This document shows, piece after piece, positions 39,601-52,100 of a stretch of 64,000 bases of DNA; the first letter of the stretch is position 1, and each line of letters starts with the position of its first letter. The translations under genes were made by a program, and so were the position numbers. Under the pieces are notes generated by a model, which was not told the DNA's origin, did not search any database, and worked only from the letters and a program-made list of their open reading frames with translations. The stretch comes from Karstenula rhodostoma CBS 690.94 (lineage: Eukaryota > Ascomycota > Dothideomycetes > Pleosporales > Didymosphaeriaceae). Location of the stretch: the NCBI GenBank assembly GCA_010093485.1, contig MU001501.1:823052-887051 (forward strand), given 5' to 3'.

Positions 39601-40923
39601 CTACTCGCCCCTTTTGAGCATGGGGCCGCGTTCACTGCGCGCAATAAAAAACGCTTTTGCCATCTCGTATGCAGTCCTGCCCTCGTTAGCCATTGCTGCA
39701 TGCCCATGGTTCAATGTCGCAACCTACCAGCAGATTGCCGTGCTGGGCATCGTGGTGATAATCCTTGGCTTCAGTCCCCGGAAGTAGCCCTTCCACCCGT
39801 CTCTCCGATGTATTATTTTTGCCGCATTCACGAGCCCCGAAACGTTCCTAAGCTCAGAGTCTGTCGCATTGCCTCTCGTCTGGAGCAAAGTTTTGATTAC
39901 ATCTAATGGGGTCGTAAAGCCCGCAGCGAGACCTCCCGCCAGTGCTCCGGCAAAGCAGTGCGTGTAGGGATCGTAGCGACCTGTCGGATTCATGACTTTT
40001 GAAATAGACTCGTATGACATGAACTGCAACGCCGTAAAAGGAACCGTCATACACAGCGTGGTGGGATACGAGACGTAGAACGCGCTTAGGCCCTCGACCC
40101 GGAGGACTTCGCGGGCGCAATGTGGGACGGATTTGTAGACGGAACCGTGCAGCTGCATGCGCTGCTTGATGACTGCGAATGTGAGCCCAAGCTTTCCTGT
40201 GGCGCAGGGAGATATTTGTTTACCGTCAAAGGGATTCATCAACGCATCGCTGGCGATTGTGGCCGCTGCACCGCTCGCAGCTAATTTTGGTCAGCAAGCT
40301 GCTTCGGGTACGTTTGCATTTGCATATGCACACCTGCTGCGAAAGGATGGTGTTCCTCGCTGCCTCCTTCGTTTCCGCCCAGAGCGTGCTTGGTGGCCTC
40401 GTAGGACGCAAAGTAGACAGCGTGCGCTGGACCTGAAGAGCCGTCAGTTTCGTCTTCCTAGGCCGTATCGTCGCTTGGACTGGACAGACCTGCGCCTACG
40501 ATGACACTGGAGAGACCCCTCCACAGCGTTCTGAATCCTTCTACCCGTGATATCGTGACCATGGCGTTTGAGATGCCCGAGTACACAGCGGTAGGCGATG
40601 GATTGACAACCTGCATCCGCGTCTGCAAACTGTCAGCGCGCTGGCCGAGCCGTCTGGCATTGTGCGTTGGAAGCGGCGCACCTTTAATAAGTCAATTGGA
40701 TACATGACCGAGTGTTCCTGTCGCGCGGTCAGCGCTCGCTCTGTGACATCCCGGCGCGGAAGCATACGGCAATTCCTGCGAACGCGCCCGCGATCATGTT
40801 TGCCGAGAGGGAGAAATTGGGCGGCAGCGATTCATAGCTGGCAGCATGGTCAGTCACGGTCGCGACGGCGCAGGCGGGAGTTGTACTCGTGTTCGGCTTC
40901 TTCCACAGCTGTCTGTCCTCCAT
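39601..40923 (-). CDS. MRS4: Mitochondrial iron carrier, mitoferrin (Mrs3/Mrs4 type)
   Basis: Inner-membrane carrier (SLC25 family) bringing ferrous iron into the matrix for Fe-S and heme synthesis. Seven exons: 40,923-40,768, 40,717-40,682, 40,622-40,490, 40,432-40,334, 40,280-40,224, 40,172-39,728 and 39,676-39,601; 333 residues, phases consistent. All three carrier signatures are rebuilt across junctions: MYPIDLLKTRMQ, MNPFDVIKQRMQ and TPLDVIKTLLQTR. The Met-Asn just before Pro in repeat 2 and the EHSVMYPID block point to mitoferrins rather than other carriers. Exon 2 is only 12 codons. The start is uncertain: ATG at 40,923 is in frame with the YESLPPNFSLSANMIAGAFAGIA core, while the ATG 10 bases upstream is out of frame and would give a different N-terminus. 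Confidence 0.92.
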
Positions 40924-42148
40924 GGGTGGCCATTAAATGACCGCTGGCTAGCGGCGCAGATTCCAGATTTGCGGCTTTGGACGAAATACGGGTTTAAGAT
41001 GGTGCGTTGCTTCTCCCTAGTGACGATGAGGTTGTAATGGGAGGATGGGCGCAGAGGCGTTGTAGTGTATTGGTAAAGAATAGGTAAAGTTCTAGACAGC
41101 TGATGGGGGAAGCCGACGAGAACGAAGCGTTAGTGCGAAACTCGCAGCGTCACGTGCATCCTGCATGACCTCGGGACGGGTATCTCTCTAAACCATCTTC
41201 TACTTCGCTATCTGCTAACGATTGCTGCGCGCGCTGCCGTTGTCACGCTTCTCGACTGATATGCTTCCCACCATCTGCTGTTGCCACTTTCTTTGAACCA
41301 GTCGAGCCAAAACACAATTCGTAGTAGTCAGGTCGCCGCCAAGCAGCAAAATCTGATAAGATGATCTCCGCGGTGATTCCGCTCACTTCCGCCCACGCAT
41401 ATGCAGCCCTTTTGTTGGCGTTTACATATACAGCCCCTGAGCTCGGATCAATTGTGATCTTTCACCAGTGGAACCTATCGAAGACGGGATTCTTGTCGAG
41501 CTGTTCTGCCTCGGTTCCGCCCTCTCGTGTGACAGCTAGAGTCGACTGTAAGCCGGCTCTCACGGGAAGGTGAACACCGGTGATACAGTATCAAGTCAAG
41601 ATTATAAACTTGTATAGTAAGCTGAGTTACTCTAGGTTTAACTATTTTATATCTGACTGGCAAAGGCCTTGGCTTACATCCGGTTTTTATGTCCCCATGA
41701 GAGGCTGGCTAGATAATGACGCTTACAAGTCGGAGATCGAATCGAATCGAAAATCCGACCTCACCGCAGAGCTATAACGTGTTTGCATGATTTAGCCCCA
41801 ATGCGGTATCACAGACGTTCACATTAACGTGCGAGTTCGTCACCGTGTGCCAAGTCTACGTGCCCGTACCTAGTACCTGCGTGGCCTTCCATCGGGAAGC
41901 TTGCCGTTTATACGGGATCGGATGAATCGTGTAGGCATTGTTGTCCTGAAGAACGCATTTCACAAAGACTGACGCTAGGCTTCAATGTTCAATTCAATTC
42001 AGCGAGGCGAGTCTGATCTGTGCTGCTCCTATCCTACATGGTACATGTGCTATACAATCGCTAAATGTGTTCTCGAACTTTCCGAAAACCTGTTGTTACA
42101 TCCGAAGCTTCATCCGACAATTGCTGTTGCGCCCTATGGTTGTTTTCC
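40924..42148. other. 1.2-kb region between mitoferrin promoter and AsnRS 3' end
   Basis: It holds the mitoferrin promoter and, at the right, the AsnRS terminator. A 70-codon plus frame at 41,361-41,573 has a hydrophobic N-terminal part but no family resemblance; I leave it uncalled. The stretch 41,580-41,700 is more AT-rich than its surroundings. Confidence 0.45.
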
Positions 42149-43936
42149 TCAGCAATCACATCGCTTGTGCCACCGAGGGAAGCTGACGACGTCTCTGATA
42201 TTGGTGACCCCTGACAAGTAGCACAAAAGTCGGTCGAAGCCCAACCCGAAGCCGCCATGAGGCACACTGCCGTATTTTCTCAGATCTAGGTACCATTGTA
42301 AAGAACCATCGGAAGTCTCTGGTTCGGGCGTGGGCGCACTGCGCAAACCGTGATCTTCCATCGATTTGACAAGTTCGGGCAGCCGATGTTCACGCATGGA
42401 ACCTCCCACAAGCTCGCAGATATCGGGGACAAGAAGATCAAAGCACGCAACCGTGGGTGTCTGGTCATGACCTGCGGTCGTTTTGGAGGAAGGTGCCATG
42501 TAGAACGGCTTGATCTCGCGCGGATAATCTGTGACGAAAACGGGACCGCCGCCTCCAAGACGTTCAGCAAGAAATCGTTCATGCTCTGTTTGAAACCCGT
42601 CCTCGTGCCCGGGTGCAAACTCAAATCGCGCCTCCCCGTTCGCAACAGCTAATGTCAAATGTTCCAACGCTTCTTGATATGTGATTCGTGGCCAAGGCCC
42701 TTGGATTAGTCCTTGCCACCGTTGTGCAAGCACTGTGCTGGACACGGCATTGCCGTCATCCCTGTCGTCTCGGGCCCGAGCCTCGAGAAGTTCTTCGCCA
42801 ATTACAGAGGCTTGTAGTTCAGTTGCGAGGGTGCGCAGGAGACCTTCTACCACATCCATAACGTCCGTCAGATTTTCCACAAAAGCAACTTCAGCTTCTA
42901 ACATGTAGAACTCGCTCAAGTGGCGAGCTGTGTCGCTCTTCTCCGCCCGGAACGTGGGAGACAAGGTCCATACCTTGCCGACCGACTGGGCGAGCGCCTC
43001 AAGATGAAGTTGGCTAGATACGGTCAGGTACTTGGGCGAGCCAAAGAAGAGTTCCTGATGCCCTTTGGGCTGTTCCGTGGCACCATTTGCAGGGTTGGAC
43101 GACGTTTCTGGTGCTATGGTGAAGACCTCGCCGGCGCCTTCGCAGTCGGAAGACGTGATGATGGGCGGATGTGCTTGGATGAAGCCGTGGTTCACAAAGT
43201 AGTTTGTCGCTTGTGCCGTAACCAAGGACCTCAGCCTGAGTAGCAGAGCATTGATGGGCAGCCGCGCACGCAGATGAGGCAAGGTGCGAAGAAATTCGGG
43301 TGTTTGATATTTCTTTTGCAAAGGTGACGTCTGGAAGGAGCAGAGAAGGCACCGTCAGCTGGAACATGTTCGTGTCTCGATGCTCCTGGCAGACTTACGG
43401 TAGCGTCATTGGTGCCCAGGACACGCACGCTGTCGGCCTGCAGCTCGAAGGACTGCTCTGCGCCAGGGGACGGGGTCCAACGGCCGGTCACAGCCACAGC
43501 GACTCCCGTGGACAGGCTGGATGCGGGATCAGCATGAGGAACATGATGTGTGATGTCTCGATTGGGGCACTGACCCGTCGGCCTGCTCGGGTGTCAGGAC
43601 GGCTTGTACCGTCTTCAGAGAAGAACCATCGCCTATGACAGCAAAAGCCACACGCTTTTGTTTTCGCAGGCTGCGCACGAAGCCATTGAGCGTCAGCAAC
43701 TCGCCAGGCGACGACGCGGGCCGAGGCGGTGAAGAAGAGGCCGAAGATGGGTTCAAGAGTGCAGCTATGGAGGGCGCAATGGACGAGGTCGAGCTGCAGC
43801 GCGTGGGCCAAGGCCGGGGCAGGGGCAGGCGGCGCGGAAGACGGCAGGCGCGCCCTCGCGCAAACAATTGGCTCATGGGAGACGGGCCAGCATGCAGCAG
43901 GCAGCGGGCGATGGGCAGAGAAGCTCGAAGCGCCAC
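42149..43936 (-). CDS. SLM5: Asparaginyl-tRNA synthetase, mitochondrial
   Basis: Class II aminoacyl-tRNA synthetase charging mitochondrial tRNA-Asn. Exons are 43,936-43,575, 43,516-43,399 and 43,330-42,149 (553 residues). The first ~55 residues are Arg/Ser/Pro-rich without acidic residues, a mitochondrial presequence. An OB-fold anticodon-binding domain follows (LTLNGFVRSLRKQKRVAFAVIGDG, then VAVTGRW). The catalytic core has SPKYLTVSSQLHLEALA, motif 2 FRAEKSDTARHLSEFYMLEAE, VTDYPREIKPFYM and motif 3 HGGFGLGFDRLLCYL, ending IRDVVSFPRW as in AsnRS. The PREIKPFYM block separates it from AspRS. It is probably the organellar enzyme only, since the cytosolic AsnRS of fungi has a different N-terminus. 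Confidence 0.94.
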
Positions 43937-44956
43937 AGATCAGTTGCGAGCCGGCCAGTTCTGAGAAGAGCGGGGAGCTTGGGCGGTGGCGATGGTTGTG
44001 ATGGTGGTGATGGTTGTGACGGCGGGCTAGCCAGTTTTCGCAGCGCCGGGCCCGCTCGTTAATCGCGCCTTGGCGATGTGAGCTGCCTCCAGGCTCACAG
44101 TGCAGCGGCTGTGGGCGGTCCCTGAAACGACAAGCCAGCCATGTACCACTTTCTGTGCGGTATGCCGTGTCGCAGCGGCTGTCGTGCGCCCTGCGAGTGC
44201 CTGCCGTTTCTGCTGGTCCCGATGCCGCCAGAGGAGCCCTCATCCGCCGTTGTTCAGCCTCGCCGTGTGTTTCCATGCACGCCTGCACGGTACAATCTGG
44301 AACCGGCTGGGCGGATGCAACGCCGCCTCCCTCCTGCAGCATAGGCATGCGGCCTGGCGCGATCGGGCTACCGACGTCGCGTGAGATCTGATCCAAGACG
44401 CACCGCAGATCGAGCTCGACGCCCGCCTTGTGCGCCCCCGCCTCGACACACTTGCCGCGCCTCAGGTCCCATCCCATCCCGCCGCTAGGCTGTGCCTTCC
44501 ATCCACGCACCACGATGGGGTTCCCGCGCCACAAATGGCTCTTGTTCCACTCCCGCTGCCGTTCCCGCGCCCCGTACGTACCCTTGATTGCTTGCTTGCT
44601 GTGCCCACGAGTCAGAACTCGGTGCGTGGTGAGCGGCTTGCTGAATACAGCCCGTGCCACAATGCGTTTGAGCGTCTAGGGCAACCCTCGGATCGAGAGT
44701 CGCCAGCAACCAGCTTCTGCTTTTGTGCTGTGCGGCGCAACAAGCCCTGCTAGTCACGGCTCCGTCGAGCTCTAACGGGTAGTCAACCGCCATCACACGT
44801 GCATACAACCCCAGCACATCATATACTGGCCTGCTGGCTGCTCGTCTTCTCCACATACGTGTTTTGCCTGACATTCAAGCCACCTCCACCGCCCATCTTA
44901 TCCCCTCCTGCCTCGCCCATCAAGCCTCGTCTAATACTCTCCCTCATAATGCCACC
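43937..44956. promoter_or_regulatory. Divergent upstream region between AsnRS and the PARG-like gene
   Basis: A GC-rich 1-kb gap. A 390-codon minus frame spans 43,488-44,660 but overlaps the AsnRS exon in another frame and has the biased Arg/Ala/His content of a shadow frame. A short (GATGGTGGTGATGG)-like purine repeat lies near 43,988-44,025. I see no gene. Confidence 0.5.
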
Positions 44957-45902
44957 ATGCCACCATCTAAGCCCAAACCATCCGAGATAGCTGCCGATGC
45001 GAAACGAAATTGGCTACCCTATATCTGGAAGCACTACGTGAAGGACCCCAAAACTGCCTACGCGTATCCAGATTCATCTGCCATAAGAGTTGCTGCGAAC
45101 AAAAGGTCACGTAACAGGACACGGGTTGCCGTCCTGGAAGGCGACCCCGTTACTCATGCAATGGGCTGGTACCAGAGCGCTATTCGAGACCCTGCCCACA
45201 AGCATTGCAAACGCATACCTGTCGTCAATATGGCAAACGAAAGGCGTGCCGGGGGAGATTGGGAATCGGGCCTGATGGCGCCTGAAGAATGCTTTGCCAG
45301 GAGGAGCAATCTCGTCCACGCTTTGACGATGCCGTGGAATGCACAATTGGGAAGAGACGAGGACCACTATCCGATACCACAGAGAGGGGGAATCTATTGC
45401 CCAGAAGTTTGTAAGCATCGGCCTCTCTTCGACTGCATACATCCAACTAACACACAAAGACGTATTTCGAGGAGGGCCGGACATGGACTATGCCACTTTT
45501 CAAGACATTGAAAAGCTGCCTGTCATCTCAGTCGCTCCAGTGCGAGGGCCACGGCTCAATGAAACGGGCAGCAGCTACTCGTTCGAGCAAGAGAAAGAGC
45601 TGATGAAGGAAAAGATGAGGACGGTTCTCCGGATCGCAGTGTACTGTGATCACAGGAACCTAGTCATAGGAGCTTTCGGCCTGGGGCCAATCTTCCGAAA
45701 TCCCGCCCGAGAAGTCGCGAAGATGTGGAGACACCTCCTGTACGAAGAGGAAGAGTTCCGGGGCGTCTTCACAGACGTGGTGTTCGCCATCGACAGCAGC
45801 ATGGTGGGGCCACCGGTCAAGACTGGAGTCTCAGATGTCGACATTTTCAGGCAAGAGTTCAATCCTTCGACCATCTTTCCAACCCAATACGGCTGGGGCT
45901 AG
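44957..45902 (+). CDS. Microbial-type PARG-like protein (TIGR02452/DUF2263 family)
   Basis: Member of the macro-domain-related family that includes bacterial-type poly(ADP-ribose) glycohydrolases; it probably removes ADP-ribose from proteins, substrate unknown. Exons are 44,957-45,410 and 45,460-45,902 (298 residues). The signature block at residues about 88-119 reads IPVVNMANERRAGGD, then APEECFARRSNL, the counterpart of N-AN--NPGGG----AQEE-L-RRS, where the paired acidic residues are catalytic in PARG. The junction rebuilds CPEVYVFRGGPDMDY. Near the C-terminus, VLRIAVYCDHRNLVIGAFGLGPIFRNPAREVA matches the ADP-ribose binding loop GAFGCGAFGNPP--VA of the family. The motif has GGD instead of GGG, which may weaken activity. 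The second of two nearby ATGs (44,949 is out of frame) is used. Confidence 0.85.
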
Positions 45903-47021
45903 ACAGCGTCCTGAAACCGAACGCGAACTGACCGTCTGGAGCATGATGTCAGAGCGCAGGCGGCAGAATCGGACTAAATCTCGGTTATCTGGGATGGCGT
46001 TGGTTCATGTGGGCTGCACCGCTGCGGGAATCGTGATGCCAACCAATCGCCAGCCTTTGAAACCACCCCTTTGGATCTGGCACTTCGCTTAGCGCCACGC
46101 TTTACCTGGTCGTCCACTCGGAGCCATGGTTGCTTTGGCCTTGCGGCTTGCATCTGGACGTGGATGGATGTGTGATATATAGAAAAAAAGAAAGCAACTC
46201 GATCGGACTCGCATGGTCGGGGACCTGTTTCGTTCCGCATGTTCAGAGTCTGGACGGGGTGCTGCCCAGTCGGAGGAATCTGCTGCCTGCGGTGGCTGTT
46301 AGTTGTGCTACGTGTGGCATGAAGGGGTGTCGGAGAATGGACATTGAGGGTTGACTGGGTGGATAACTGATTGCAAGGACATACCTGGTATAGACACCTG
46401 TCCGGTCAACCTCCGCCGCTCCCCGATTCGCTTCTGTAACGTAGTCGATAGCTGTAACACCACAACCGCCGCAATGCGACGCCAATCTATGAGCAAAACG
46501 GCCCCGCGTGTTTGGGACCCAAGCTGGTGACGACATTATGCAAGTGGTGGCAGATGCGGACCTTGGACAGCTCTACGAAGGTGAGACGCGCAAAGGCCTT
46601 TTGTCACGCACCGACGGGTAGAGCATCTCCGATGTTCACATCCGCGCGACCCCCAACCTCCTGTACGCGCGAGGCACGGGGGTCTAGAAGCCTAGTGCAT
46701 CACCCAATTGTACCTTTGCCCACGATTTGCTTGGCCAACGACGTGGATATCTGAAGCGTTTCGGGCCTCGAGTTGCACTAAAACATCGACAAGGGGGCGG
46801 ACTGTAGCCATGTCCTCTCAAGCTTGTTGTAGCTGTTCGGGTTTCACCCGAAATTCACAAGTGTGCAAGGTGAAGCCAATGGTACGTAGCGAAAGTATGC
46901 AGTGGTCGTGAAGCGGCGTTACTATTACAGCTGCCCTCTGGCCAGGAACAGCGATGCTGATGCGGTACACATAGTATACAGTATGTCCAAGTTTCCTCGT
47001 ATGCACCACGGTTGCCACGGT
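45903..47021. other. 1.1-kb convergent intergenic region
   Basis: It lies between two genes that end here. Several short open frames on both strands show no domain or family resemblance. I see nothing else. Confidence 0.45.
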
Positions 47022-47436
47022 CTACCTGCCGTTTCCCACGGGTAGCTGAGGTGGCATGATCTCGCCGCCTTCGGCCTCGATCTTCTTTATGGTCTGCTCT
47101 TTCTGATAATTGACGACTCGCTGCTTCTTGAAGTATTCGACCTGTCAGCGCAGTCAGCTGGCCGATCCCGCTGATGTGGCATGATGATGTCCGCACCCAG
47201 CTGTGTGCGCAATTCTTCTCGAATGCTTGGTCGGCCGGGCCGCACGCCTTCGTCGCCGCGTCCCTGCCCTTCTTGGAGTTCACACTGTCGAGGATGTTGT
47301 TCCGATCGAGACACTCGAAGAAGGCGTCGCGCGATTCGTAGCACTTTTGCCGTGTCGATTTGGTCGGGGCCACGAATGCGCCGTCGGCCGTCTTCTTTGG
47401 GCCCGAGTCGTCGGAGGATGACGAGAACCAACCCAT
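47022..47436 (-). CDS. COA6: Cytochrome c oxidase assembly factor COA6-like
   Basis: Small twin-cysteine protein of the mitochondrial intermembrane space needed for copper delivery to Cox2 of complex IV. Exons are 47,436-47,197 and 47,141-47,022 (119 residues). Cys32/Cys42 form CX9C and Cys65/Cys76 form CX10C, the spacing typical of COA6 rather than COX6B. SRQKCYESRDAFFECLDRNNI-type sequence and HSWVEYFKKQRVV, rebuilt across the junction, are family landmarks. No cleavable presequence is expected, because import uses the Mia40 disulfide relay. An in-frame upstream start (47,499) would add 21 residues; the ATG at MGWFSSSSDD fits the family best. Divergent from SYS1. Confidence 0.9.
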
Positions 47437-47757
47437 TGCGTTGTGGATGGCGACTGCGCAGCTATCAGCAAGACACACCCAACCGTGGCAGACAGGCAAT
47501 GCGGCGGAAGCGCAGCACTTACGGGGTATGAGCTTGCAGTTCGGTCAGGTCGCTTCGCGCAAGACCAGTGTCTTTGTATTTGGTAGAAAAGAGACCTCAG
47601 AGCTCGGAGCTCGGAGGTACGCCCAAGCCACTCGCAGCCACTCGCAGCGCCAGCCGCCAAGAGTCAGTCAGACAACCCCGTGTCATTGCACACCCACTCT
47701 GCACTGCACTCTCGTCCACACATGCCCGCCGCACGATAGCGTCCTCCGCCCGGGCTC
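47437..47757. promoter_or_regulatory. Divergent promoter between COA6 and SYS1
   Basis: 321 bases between the two start codons. A short imperfect direct repeat (CTCGGAGCTCGGAG and CCACTCGCAG words) lies near 47,600-47,650. No TATA box is obvious. Confidence 0.55.
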
Positions 47758-48417
47758 ATGCCACGCCGTCGCCGCCCACCCCGTCCCGGCGCGCTCGCGG
47801 ATCTCTCTCCCACGCGCATCGCCTCCCAGATCGTCCTCCTCCAGCTCGCCTACTATGCCTGCGCCGCCGTCCTCATCGTCTTCACTGCTCTCGTCTTCGG
47901 CAAGGAGATCAGTACAGACCTTCTGTTTAGCTGGCGCAGTCTGCGTGGCGATACTACCGTCGGCTGGACCCTCGGTCTCGTCTGGGTCTTGAACAGCTTG
48001 ACCTGGTATGCTCCCTCTTCGCACGTCGCACCTCACTGTTCATACTGACACGTTCCCAGCGCCGTTTTCATCCTCCTCCTTATTGCGCGCTCCAAGCTTG
48101 TCCTCGACTTCGCGCTTACCATACACTTCATCCACCTCGTCGTCACCTCGCTCTACTCCCATGCCATCCCGACCAACCTCTTCTGGTGGGCCCTCCAGGC
48201 ATGCAGTGCTGCCCTCATGACGTCCTTGGGAGTGTGGGCCTGCCAGTGGCGAGAGCTCCGGCCCATAAACTTTGGCTCCAAAACCGTCGCGAGACAAGCC
48301 GCCGGTGCCGTCGAGGAGAACGCTGGCGAGAGCAGAGGAAGGGGTAGGGGCAGAGGCAGAGACGGCGCAGGAGACTATGAAATGGTAGGCATGGCCGGTG
48401 GTGATGACAATGTTTGA
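47758..48417 (+). CDS. SYS1: Golgi protein SYS1
   Basis: Small integral membrane protein of the Golgi that recruits the Arf-like GTPase Arl3/ARFRP1 for trafficking at the trans-Golgi network. Exons are 47,758-48,005 and 48,060-48,417 (201 residues). Four hydrophobic segments are visible: QIVLLQLAYYACAAVLIVFTALVFG (about 24-48), WTLGLVWVLNSLTCAVFILLLIA (across the junction), LDFALTIHFIHLVVTSLYS and WWALQACSAALMTSLGVWACQW. RSKLVLDFALTIHF and INFG are family landmarks. The cytosolic C-terminal tail carries an RGRGRGRGR stretch and is variable in the family. Length is typical. Confidence 0.93.
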
Positions 48418-49125
48418 TTTGGTATCGGTTTTATATTTGCATGGCAGCGGCGTTTTCTTTTGGGGTACAACTTTGGCATTCTAGCCATGGCCATGTTGCT
48501 GATTCGACCACACGTATGATTATAGGGTCGTTGAACCACAATACAATTGTTTTCCTTGTGTATTCCACGGTCTTACGGTCGCTGCATCCCCAATTGGTTC
48601 CCAGTCCTGGAAGCATCTCGGAAAGGGAGTTTTATCGCTGGATGTCTACAATTAGGTCCATGGGCTGTACTACTACGGAATTCCTCTGTATCTTGAAAAG
48701 CATGAAATTCCTTGTTGTGGAGGCATTGCTTGGTTATGGCGATATCGCAGAGAGGCCCATAGCTTTGTGTATGGCTAGATTGCGAACGCCTCCCTTGCAC
48801 GCAAAACCAAAGCTTCGATGCAGGATCTTATGCAATCCATGAGGCAGTGAGGTTCTGCTTCGTCGGCACGGTATTTCAATACATGACTTGGTTGAACCCT
48901 CGCTGTACACCCTTGCGTATCGGTAGAGTCCATCTGTACATGATGTACAGACGTTTGCAGGACGCTAGATGGAGCTCTGGTTGAGGCGCCACGTGCACGA
49001 GCTTCACCTGCTAGCTTTTGTGGGGGAAACACGCTAACCTGGTCACCAAACCCCGTCATGCGATCGCGCGCACCAAAATACCAATTGCCTTTCGGCCGCT
49101 GCGACAAAGTAGACATCTCACCAAC
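48418..49125. promoter_or_regulatory. SYS1 3' end and TFIIIC subunit promoter
   Basis: About 0.7 kb with genes on the same strand on both sides. An in-frame extension upstream of 49,126 (from 49,018) is open, but the ATG at 49,126 has the better context (ACCAACATGA). Nothing else is seen. Confidence 0.5.
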
Positions 49126-52100
49126 ATGAACTCGAGGGGCCGCCCGCATGGGCAGTGGCCGGCGCGTAACCGAAACGGCCCGAGATCTGGGCAATTCGTG
49201 CCTGTTGCGGGTACCTTCTCTGAACCCGCATCACAACCAATAGGATACCCTAGGCATCCACATATTCCTACTCCTGCGCACCATCTGTTCCCTACACAAC
49301 ACGCCTACAACGGTTCGGCAAGAGTCCCCATCTCCAATTCAGAGTTCGAGCATGCTCAAGCAAACTTTTCGTCCGCTCCGTACCCACAGCCGCTGGATGC
49401 TCCCTTGTTCACGGAACCGGTCGAATATGAGGGTTTCATTCCAGCTCCAGGACATGAAAATGACCATGTCGCCGCCCCGGATACATTCGACAACAGGCGT
49501 TATGATTACGACTACGAGACCTCCAGCCTTGAAGAGGATAGCGAGGAGGAACGACTCACTGCCGAAGCCGCGCTAACCCATGACCGTGAAGAAGACAAGG
49601 ACTTCTCTCTGTCCGAAGACGAGCTCGAGGAAAACCCCGAAGATTTCATGATTGTGGGCGCAGATCTTTCCGAGGAAGAGACCGTCCCCAAGCGCGGAAG
49701 GCCCAAGACCAAGAGCACAACAGGAAGCCGGCGTGGTAGACCTCCATTAGACGGACGAGGTGGCTCACGACCTATGGCACGAAGAGGTCGAAAGCCGGGA
49801 ACCAAAGGCAGGCCTAAGGGTAAGATAGGACCGCGCCCTGTAGCAGATCCTGGACCGGAGTTTAAAGAGCTGCAACGCCTCGCGAATGAAGCCTACATGA
49901 AGGAAGATTACGACACCGCCATGAGCCACGCCAAGGAAGCTATAAAGCTGAATCCAGAAATTTTCTCTGCTTACAGTCTGTTGTCGGAGATCTACGCGGC
50001 TGTGGGAAACGAAGAAGACTCAATAGGGTCTTTGATGGGCGGCGCACCGACAAAACGCGATAAACATCTCTGGTATCTATTACTGGAACGTATCGAGAAG
50101 ATTGATCCCATCGAGTATCCCCGAATGGATAGAAGGATGAAAGACAAGCTTTCGGTGTTGTGTCTAACGTCTATCATCAGCCTCGATAGCGACGACTGGG
50201 ATGCTCGCTACAAGAAGTTAGAGCTCGAAGTGCGGCGTCAGCGATACTCCTCTTGCGTCATACTGTGCCGGAAGATGTTGAAGATCCGACCGCATGATAC
50301 GCGTGTTCTTTCCACCATGGCGCAAATGGGAACAGCGAATGAAAGGCAAACGAGCCTACATCTCCCTGACATTATTGAATCCTTCGAATCTACAATCACC
50401 CATTTTGTTGCACTCAACGATCCTTCGAATAGTGGACTAGACTTCGGCTTTCTATATGTTTACCTCGACCTCCTAGATAAGGCGGGAGACTACAACTACG
50501 CGCTAGTCCGCCTCAAGACCCTCTCTAGGTGGATACAGAAGAGGGCCACCGAAACTTACTGGAATAATCTGGACGATGACCGTGAGTTCGACTTTGAAGA
50601 TGTACCGCGACGCATCGCTGTGGCTGAGTTTTCACAACAAACGAAGAAGCGCCGAGGCAACTATGGAAAAGGGCTTCCTTTAGAGATCATAATCAAAATG
50701 GGTCTTTTCCGACTACGCACCACTCCCACGAACTTCGAGGAAGCCATGCGCCATCTTAATTTGCTTTATCCGGAAGACGATAGCAGTGAGGAAACTCTGC
50801 TATGGGAAGACACAAACCTGTTCGACACAGTGGCGAGAGCTCTCTTTGAGACCGGCCATTACCAGGAGGCTTTACGTTTTTATGAACCTCTTCACAAGCA
50901 CAGTCTACTACCACGGACTCTAGATAGTTATATCGGAATGTATACGTGCTATCGGGAAGCGGGAGACATGGAAAAGGCAGCGACGATCTTACCAGTCTTG
51001 GAGGATTGGGAGGAAACGAATCTAAAGGACTGGGCAACATTAGCGAAGTTCTTTGAAGACCAAGGACTGATGGCTGAGGCTATGCGCCGTGCAGAAGTGG
51101 TTTTTAAAAACCGTGCTTCCTACCTCTTGCGGTCCAACGGCTTTCAGCATTACGATGAGCTCCGGAGGCATTTCTTCAAGACGCGAAAGCAAGCTCGGGG
51201 CCAACACGGGGCAAGAAAAGCGCGTGTGAAGAAGTATATGAAGAAGCTCAAGGCGGCGACACGAGATGAGGTGGATACTGATCAGGAGGAAAACACCATC
51301 GAGCGTCCTTCACTTGGACCGTTGAAGAATCGACCGAAGAAAGGCCTCTTTCGCACGAAGGAACAGCCTCTAGAAAAGAAGCCCCAGACTTTTATGCCAC
51401 TTGACGAGCCCAAAACCTTAGAGGGTACAGCTGTTCCCCTAACTGCTATCGACCATAATATCTTCCGAAAGAAGCTAAAAAATCTGGCGGACAACTATGC
51501 AGTTGAGCTTGCTGCTGCTAGGCTTAAGCACCGTGAGATCGTTGCTAGCTTTGCTCAGCTGGGACAGTTATGCGACAATGCCGATGGTGGAGGCCAATCT
51601 GCTTCCACTGAATACTTATCAATAGCCAGAGAGCTCATCGAGGAGTTCTCGACCTTTGATATCTTTTATTCTGATCGCCGACAACCATTCCGTGGCTATT
51701 TCAGGCGCTTGGGCTCTGGAGATCTGTGGAAGGACTCCGCTCTGATGATTCTAGCTGTAGGAGCAAATCGCGTCGAAGACGGTGAAGCGGATATAGAACT
51801 GAAAGAACGGCCCGACACCACTCCGGAGGATTTCTTCGGGATCCACTTTGACAAATGGGCTGAGGTCTTTTGTCGCTACGCTCTCCTTCTTGCTCGCGAA
51901 GGGGCGGAGGAACGATGCTTCAACGTTCTGGACGTGGCCTTGCAGTCTAATGTGTTCTACAAGTCGCAAAAATATACTTGCGACATCGAGCTTTGTCGCC
52001 TGTCCTGTGCACTGGCCGTCGATGACTCCCAGCAAGTCTCTACCAGCATTCGCTACCTTCTTAAAACTTATCCTTTCGGTACTGAGATTTTCCGCCTGTA

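Noticed and set aside
43488..44660. 390-codon minus-strand frame
   Set aside because: It overlaps the AsnRS first exons in a different frame, has shadow-like Arg/Ala/His bias and no domain; the AsnRS frame is clearly the real one.
47437..47499. Upstream in-frame start for COA6
   Set aside because: It would add residues unlike the family N-terminus; the MGWFSSSSDD start fits family length and the CX9C position.
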